DNA from: an uncultured Rhodospirillales bacterium
Lineage (GTDB): Bacteria; Pseudomonadota; Alphaproteobacteria; Acetobacterales; Acetobacteraceae
Assembly: GCA_903904805.1 (NCBI GenBank)
Contig: CAIVDX010000535.1
Location: 1 to 5,015 of the forward strand
Direction: 5' to 3'
Length of the DNA stretch: 5,015 nucleotides
Positions 1-5,015 of the stretch are shown one piece after another. Position 1 is the first letter of the stretch. Every line of letters starts with the position of its first letter. The position numbers and the translations under genes were made by a program. The notes under the pieces are model-generated. The model had not been told where the DNA came from. It searched no databases and saw only the letters and a list, made by a program, of their open reading frames with translations.

Positions 1-2
1 AC

Positions 3-1225
<1,223 letters not shown>

Positions 1226-1229
<4 letters not shown>

Positions 1230-1253
1230 CAGGGGTGTGGGCTGGGCTATAGA
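1226..1253 (+). promoter_or_regulatory. Sigma-70 promoter of rplU-rpmA
   Basis: A perfect -35 box TTGACA (1226-1231) is followed after 16 bases by TATAGA (1248-1253), close to the housekeeping consensus. A start near 1260 would leave an untranslated leader of about 100 bases before rplU. A strong promoter is expected for ribosomal protein genes. The -35 box overlaps the TGA of the chimeric frame, further evidence that that frame's end is accidental. Confidence 0.8.
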
Positions 1254-1358
1254 CCCCGCTTCCCCGCGACAGGCTCCAGGTCGTGGCGGTGCGTTGTGCC
1301 CGTGGCATGGCGACCCGATCCAGGGGCGGCGGCACCACAGTTTCGGAATACCAAGGCG
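1254..1358 (+). other. rplU 5' leader
   Basis: These roughly 100 bases between the promoter and the rplU start contain no convincing gene. An outer pairing GGTCG (1279-1283) with CGACC (1311-1315) encloses a small TGCC/GGCA hairpin (1297-1307). The bases just before the start contain AAGG (1353-1356), only two bases from the ATG, so the ribosome binding site is weak or unusually close. The structure could be an autogenous control site, but short stems like these also arise by chance in GC-rich DNA. Confidence 0.35.
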
Positions 1359-1673
1359 ATGTTCGCAGTCATCCGCACAGGCGGAAAACAATACCGTGTC
1401 ACCCCCAACGCGGTGCTGAAGGTCGAGAAGCTCGAAGCCGAGCCTGGTTCGACGATCACCTTCACCGACGTTCTTGCCGTTGGCGGCGAGGCTGGCCTGA
1501 CCATCGGCGCGCCCGTGGTGGCCGGCGCGACGGTGACCGCCACCGTGATCGCCCAGGATCGTCTGGACAAGATCATCATCTTCAAGAAGCGCCGCCGGCA
1601 GAACAGCCGCCGCAAGAACGGCCATCGCCAGCACGTGACCGTGCTGCGCGTTGGCGAGATCAGCGCAGCGTAA
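1359..1673 (+). CDS. rplU: 50S ribosomal protein L21
   Basis: L21 is a structural protein of the large ribosomal subunit that binds 23S rRNA and contacts L20. The 104-residue product has the family's usual length. It opens with the conserved MFAVIRTGGKQYRV and ends with the basic L21 signature at residues 71-91 (KIIIFKKRRRQNSRRKNGHR and onward), followed by the usual short VTVLRVGEI tail. The ATG at 1359 was chosen because the frame upstream (from 1296) adds 21 residues that look nothing like L21. It is the first gene after a near-consensus promoter and is followed 12 bases later by rpmA, its almost universal partner. Nothing about it is unusual. Confidence 0.97.
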   Translation: MFAVIRTGGKQYRVTPNAVLKVEKLEAEPGSTITFTDVLAVGGEAGLTIGAPVVAGATVTATVIAQDRLDKIIIFKKRRRQNSRRKNGHRQHVTVLRVGEISAA

Positions 1674-1676
1674 GGA
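1672..1676 (+). promoter_or_regulatory. Shine-Dalgarno sequence of rpmA
   Basis: AAGGA lies 9 bases before the rpmA ATG and overlaps the rplU stop codon TAA. A ribosome ending on rplU would therefore sit on the rpmA start signal, which suits balanced production of L21 and L27. Confidence 0.7.
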
Positions 1677-1685
1677 TCAGCACCC

Positions 1686-1955
1686 ATGGCACATAAGAAA
1701 GCAGGCGGCTCGTCCCGCAACGGTCGCGATACCGAGGGCAAGCGCCTTGGCCTGAAGAAGTTTGGCGGCCAGTCGGTCATCGCCGGGAACATCATCGTGC
1801 GCCAGCGCGGCACCAAGGTGAAGCCGGGCACCAATGTGGGTGTGGGCCGTGACCACACGATCTTCGCGCTGGTCGATGGCCATGTGAAGTTCATCCGTCG
1901 CGCTGACGACCGCGTGTCGGTCTCCGTCATTCCGCCGGCGATCGCCGCGGAATAA
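1686..1955 (+). CDS. rpmA: 50S ribosomal protein L27
   Basis: L27 belongs to the large ribosomal subunit, and its N-terminal tail reaches toward the peptidyl-transferase centre and the tRNA acceptor ends. The 89-residue product has typical length. It begins MAHKKAGGSSRNGRD, has the family signature GNIIVRQRGTKVKPG at residues 34-48, then VGVGRDHTIFALVDGHVKF. The N-terminus starts directly with the AHKKAGG form, without the extra cleaved leader found in L27 of many Firmicutes. It is co-transcribed with rplU and followed by a strong terminator. Confidence 0.97.
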   Translation: MAHKKAGGSSRNGRDTEGKRLGLKKFGGQSVIAGNIIVRQRGTKVKPGTNVGVGRDHTIFALVDGHVKFIRRADDRVSVSVIPPAIAAE

Positions 1956-1979
1956 TCTGCCGCGCCGACCGTATCCGCC

Positions 1980-2010
1980 AAAAAGGGTCGGCGCCTCGCC
2001 GGCCCTTTTT
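1980..2010 (+). terminator. Intrinsic terminator after rpmA
   Basis: The arms 1980-1993 and 1997-2010 form a 14-bp stem with a single G-U pair (1988 with 2002) and a 3-base loop. The stem ends in five A-T pairs, so the 3' side supplies the run of T (2006-2010). It begins 24 bases after the rpmA stop codon and should end most rplU-rpmA transcripts. Because it is symmetrical, with A on the left and T on the right, it could in principle act in both directions. Confidence 0.9.
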
Positions 2011-2071
2011 GCATTTCTGACCCCTGCCCGTCTCTGCTCCCCACACAGCAACAACCAGATCGACCGCCAGC

Positions 2072-3082
2072 ATGAAGTTCCTCGACGAGGCCAAGATCTA
2101 TGTCCGCTCCGGCGATGGGGGCGATGGGGTGATCGCGTTTCGGCGCGAGAAGCATCTGGAGTTCGGCGGGCCGGATGGCGGCACCGGCGGGCGCGGCGGG
2201 CATGTGATCTTCGAGGCGGTCGATGGGCTGAACACGCTGATCGATTTTCGCTACACGCAGCATTTCCGCGCGCCCAAGGGCGGCAATGGGGCGGGGTCGG
2301 ACCGCACCGGGGCGGGCGCGACCGATGTGGTGATCAAGGTGCCGGTGGGCACGCAGATCATGGATGATGACCGCGAGACGCTGCTCGCCGATCTCGATGT
2401 GTTGGGCAAGCGGATCATGCTGTGCCGCGGCGGCGATGGCGGGTTTGGCAACGCGCATTTCAAGTCGGCGACCAATCGCGCGCCGCGACGGGCGGACAAG
2501 GGCTGGCCTGGCGAGGAGCGCTGGATCTGGCTGCGGCTGAAGCTGATCGCCGATGCCGGGCTGGTGGGGCTGCCGAATGCCGGCAAGTCGACGTTTCTGT
2601 CCGTGGTGTCGGCCGCGCGGCCGAAGATCGCCGATTATCCCTTCACCACGCTGCATCCGCAGCTGGGGGTGGTGCGGCCGTCGGGCACTGAGGAATTCGT
2701 GCTGGCCGATATTCCCGGGCTGATCGAGGGCGCGCATGAGGGGGCGGGGCTGGGCACGCGCTTTCTGGGGCATGTGGAGCGCACCGCGGTGCTGCTGCAT
2801 CTGATCGATGGCGCGGCCGGCAATGTGGTGGATGCCTGGCGCACCATCCGCGCCGAGCTGGAGGGCTATGGCGGCGGCCTGGTCGACAAGCCCGAGATCC
2901 TGGTGCTGAACAAATCCGACTCGATGAGCCCCCGCGAGCTCTCCGCCCGGCGCTCGGCATTGGCGCGCGCATCCGGCCAGACTGTGCATGTGATCTCGGC
3001 GATCACCACCGAGGGCGTGGCCGAGGTGGTGCGGGTGATGATGGACACCATTCATCAGTCGCGGCGGGACCGCGCGGCATGA
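2072..3082 (+). CDS. obgE: Obg family GTPase (ObgE/CgtA)
   Basis: This is an essential ribosome-associated GTPase that helps late assembly of the 50S subunit and is linked to stress and cell-cycle control. The 336-residue product starts with the canonical MKFLDEAKIYVRSGDGGDG and has the glycine-rich Obg fold over about residues 1-158. The G domain follows: G1 GLPNAGKST (166-174), switch region DYPFTT (188-193), G3 DIPG (213-216), G4 NKSD (280-283) and G5 SA (309-310). It ends soon after the G domain with a short basic tail, so the OCT domain of some Gram-positive Obg proteins is absent, as is usual in Proteobacteria. The ATG at 2072 is fixed by the conserved N-terminus although no clear Shine-Dalgarno sequence precedes it. 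I see no good promoter in the 61 bases after the terminator, so expression may rely on readthrough or a non-consensus promoter. Confidence 0.97.
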   Translation: MKFLDEAKIYVRSGDGGDGVIAFRREKHLEFGGPDGGTGGRGGHVIFEAVDGLNTLIDFRYTQHFRAPKGGNGAGSDRTGAGATDVVIKVPVGTQIMDDDRETLLADLDVLGKRIMLCRGGDGGFGNAHFKSATNRAPRRADKGWPGEERWIWLRLKLIADAGLVGLPNAGKSTFLSVVSAARPKIADYPFTTLHPQLGVVRPSGTEEFVLADIPGLIEGAHEGAGLGTRFLGHVERTAVLLHLIDGAAGNVVDAWRTIRAELEGYGGGLVDKPEILVLNKSDSMSPRELSARRSALARASGQTVHVISAITTEGVAEVVRVMMDTIHQSRRDRAA

Positions 3083-4200
3083 GTCTCACGCCCAGCCTTG
3101 CGAGCGCGCGCCGGCTGGTGGTGAAGATCGGCAGTGCGCTGGTGGTGGATGCGCAGGCCGCCACACCGCGTGTGGCCTGGCTGGACTCTGTGGCCGCCGA
3201 TATCGCGGCCCTGGCCGAGTCTGGCGTGGAGGTGATCGTGGTCTCCTCGGGCGCGATCGCGTTGGCGCGGCGGGCCTTGGGGCTGACGCAGCCGAAACTC
3301 TCGCTCGCGGAGAAGCAGGCGGCCGCCGCGGTCGGGCAGATCCGGCTGGCGCAGGCCTGGACGGATGCGCTCGCGCGGCATGGGCTGACGGCCGCGCAGC
3401 TGTTGCTCACGCTGGAGGACACCGAGGCGCGGCAACGTTATCTGAATGCGCGCGACACGCTGCGCACGCTGCTCGATCTGCGCTGCATTCCGGTCATCAA
3501 CGAGAATGATTCGGTGGCGACCTCGGAGATCCGGTTCGGGGACAATGATCGCCTCGCCGCCCGCGTGGCCGGCATGATCCAGGCCGATGCGCTGGTGCTG
3601 CTCTCCGACATTGATGGGCTCTACACGGCCGATCCGAAGACCGATCCCTCGGCGACGCACATTCCGGTGGTGGAGACGCTGACCGCGGAGATCGAGGCGA
3701 TGGGCGGGGCGCCACCGCCTGGCTATTCGTCGGGCGGGATGCGCACCAAGTTGGTGGCCGCCGGCATTGCCACGCGGGCGGGATGCGCGATGGCGATCGC
3801 GCTGGGGCATCCCAACCATCCGCTGCGCGCCTTGCTCGATGGCGGGCGCTGCACCTGGTTTTTGCCCGCCGATGAGGGGCGTTCGGCCTACAAGGCGTGG
3901 ATCTCGGGCGGGTTGCAGCCGGCGGGCACGCTGGTGGTGGATGCGGGGGCAGCGCGCGCGCTGGCCAAGGGCGGGTCGCTGTTGCCGGCGGGCATTCGCG
4001 CCGTCGAGGGGCTGTTCGGCGCGGGCGATTCGGTTGTTGTTGCCGGGCCCGATGGGGCGGCGTTGGCGCGGGGCATCGCCACCTATGATGCCGAGGATAT
4101 CAGGCGCCTGGCGGGCCATCGCTCGGATCGCATCGAGGCGATCCTGGGCTGGCGCGGGCGCGATGAGATCATCCATCGCGACGATCTCGTGTTGCTGTAG
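3079..4200 (+). CDS. proB: Glutamate 5-kinase
   Basis: This cytoplasmic enzyme catalyses the first step of proline synthesis, phosphorylating glutamate with ATP to gamma-glutamyl phosphate, and in known homologues is inhibited by proline. The 373-residue product is close to the usual length. The amino acid kinase domain shows VVKIGSALV (14-22), VSSGAI (55-60), NENDSV (141-146), FGDNDRLAA (153-161), LLSDIDGLYTADP (174-186) and GGMRTKL (219-225). A C-terminal PUA domain spans roughly residues 280-365 (GTLVVDAGAARAL to GIATYDAEDIRR). Its ATG overlaps the obgE stop codon as ATGA, which indicates translational coupling, and proA follows after 10 bases. No key residue appears to be missing. Confidence 0.97.
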   Translation: MSLTPSLASARRLVVKIGSALVVDAQAATPRVAWLDSVAADIAALAESGVEVIVVSSGAIALARRALGLTQPKLSLAEKQAAAAVGQIRLAQAWTDALARHGLTAAQLLLTLEDTEARQRYLNARDTLRTLLDLRCIPVINENDSVATSEIRFGDNDRLAARVAGMIQADALVLLSDIDGLYTADPKTDPSATHIPVVETLTAEIEAMGGAPPPGYSSGGMRTKLVAAGIATRAGCAMAIALGHPNHPLRALLDGGRCTWFLPADEGRSAYKAWISGGLQPAGTLVVDAGAARALAKGGSLLPAGIRAVEGLFGAGDSVVVAGPDGAALARGIATYDAEDIRRLAGHRSDRIEAILGWRGRDEIIHRDDLVLL

Positions 4201-4202
4201 GA
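4199..4202 (+). promoter_or_regulatory. Shine-Dalgarno sequence of proA
   Basis: AGGA overlaps the proB TAG stop codon and lies 8 bases before the ATG at 4211. This spacing supports that start and continued translation from proB into proA. Confidence 0.65.
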
Positions 4203-4210
4203 TTGGTTGA

Positions 4211-5015
4211 ATGGATCAGCAGGCTCTTGACCTCGCCCTGACCCGCGCCGCCGATGATGCGCGCGAGGCCACGCATGATCTGGCGCGCGCGCCGGGTGAG
4301 CAGCGCAACGCGGCATTGATCGCGGCGGCGGCCGCGCTGCGTGCGCGCTCGGCGGAGATCCTTGATGCCAACAGGCGCGATCTCGACACATATGGCGGGT
4401 CGAACGCCTTCCGGGATCGGCTCACGCTGACGGCCGCGCGCGTCGAGGCGATGGCGGTGGGGGTGGAGGAGGTGGCCGCCCTGCCCGATCCGGTGGGCCG
4501 CGTTCTCGCCGACTGGACGCGGCCGAATGGTCTGCGCATTCAGCGCGTGGCGACACCGATCGGGGTGATCGGGATGATCTATGAGAGCCGGCCGAATGTG
4601 GGCGCGGATGCCGGCGCGATCTGCATCAAATCCGGCAACGCGGTGATCTTGCGCGGCGGATCGGAGAGTTTTCATTCCTCCTCGGTGATCGCGGCCTGCA
4701 TGCATGATGGGCTGCGCGCGGCGGGGCTGCCGGCGGGGTGCATCACCCAGGCGCCGACGACCGATCGCGGCTTCGTGGCGGCGATGCTGGGGGCGAGCGG
4801 CAAGATCGATCTGATCATTCCGCGCGGCGGCAAGTCGCTGGTCGAGCGGGTGCAGGCGGAGGCGCGGATTCCCGTGCTGGCGCATGCCGAGGGGTTGAAC
4901 CACACCTATATCCATTCCGCAGCCGATCCGGCGATGGCGCGCGCGGTGCTCGCCAACGCGAAGATGCGCCGCACCGGCGTGTGCGGGGCGACCGAGACGC
5001 TGCTGATCGACGCCG
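4211..5015 (+). CDS. proA: Gamma-glutamyl phosphate reductase, cut by the right edge
   Basis: ProA reduces gamma-glutamyl phosphate with NADPH to glutamate 5-semialdehyde, the second step of proline synthesis. It acts directly after ProB, whose labile product it probably receives in a complex. The window holds 268 codons of a protein usually about 415-430 residues long, with no stop before the edge. Visible family features are the early LDANRRDL (51-58), ATPIGVIGMIYESRPNV (114-130), IKSGNAVILRGGSES (139-153), PRGG (204-207) and RRTGVCGATE (253-262), where Cys258 is the expected catalytic cysteine. The start at 4211 follows a good Shine-Dalgarno sequence and gives a normal N-terminus. In the stretch usually read as G-x-C-H, this protein has GLNH (228-231), so the cysteine there is replaced by asparagine. 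That cysteine is not the catalytic one. Confidence 0.96.
   Translation, partial: MDQQALDLALTRAADDAREATHDLARAPGEQRNAALIAAAAALRARSAEILDANRRDLDTYGGSNAFRDRLTLTAARVEAMAVGVEEVAALPDPVGRVLADWTRPNGLRIQRVATPIGVIGMIYESRPNVGADAGAICIKSGNAVILRGGSESFHSSSVIAACMHDGLRAAGLPAGCITQAPTTDRGFVAAMLGASGKIDLIIPRGGKSLVERVQAEARIPVLAHAEGLNHTYIHSAADPAMARAVLANAKMRRTGVCGATETLLIDA

Noticed and set aside
1296..1358. Upstream extension of rplU from the ATG at 1296
   Set aside because: The added 21 residues are unlike L21, and the conserved N-terminus begins at 1359.
2009..2037. TTGCAT at 2009-2014 as a -35 box for obgE
   Set aside because: There is no -10-like sequence at a suitable distance; the stretch 2032-2037 is CTCTGC.
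1247..3055. 602-codon - strand frame opposite rplU, rpmA and obgE
   Set aside because: It covers three confidently identified genes and a terminator, and its composition (His, Arg, Pro, Ala rich) is typical of antisense frames.
3055..4176. 373-codon - strand frame opposite proB
   Set aside because: It mirrors proB almost exactly, has a biased Arg/Gly/Pro composition and contains no recognisable motif.

Overview
The window fits a GC-rich alphaproteobacterial chromosome. It carries the block rplU-rpmA-obgE-proB-proA on the + strand, with a serine tRNA gene on the opposite strand just upstream of rplU. Protein style and gene order suggest a Rhodospirillales/Acetobacteraceae-like organism, but that lineage call is a guess from memory and was not tested.

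Layout. Positions 1-1004 are foreign to this block. One reading frame, open from the left edge, carries about 180 residues of a protein I do not recognise, then switches in frame (around 558) to the middle of a VirD2/RlxS-type conjugative relaxase with its histidine cluster. The relaxase similarity stops at about 1001-1004, directly against the encoded CCA end of the tRNA gene. Positions 1005-1094 are tRNA-Ser(CGA) on the - strand. Positions 1095-1358 hold divergent signals: a likely tRNA promoter on the - strand, a near-consensus sigma-70 promoter (TTGACA, 16 bases, TATAGA) on the + strand, and the rplU leader. rplU (L21) and rpmA (L27) follow, closed by a strong intrinsic terminator at 1980-2010. 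Next come obgE, proB (4-base ATGA overlap with obgE) and proA (10-base gap, cut by the right edge).

How the genes work together. L21, L27 and the Obg GTPase all serve the large ribosomal subunit. ProB and ProA carry out the first two steps from glutamate to proline. The terminator splits the block into a ribosomal-protein unit and an obgE-proB-proA unit that probably share some readthrough. The tRNA 3' end is a typical integration site for mobile elements, and a broken relaxase lying against it suggests the edge or remnant of an integrative conjugative element.

The core genes look ordinary. The points worth a second look are the left junctions, which are either a real degraded element or an assembly chimera, and a pair of mutually exclusive hairpins after rpmA. 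I found no clear new defence or other undescribed system.
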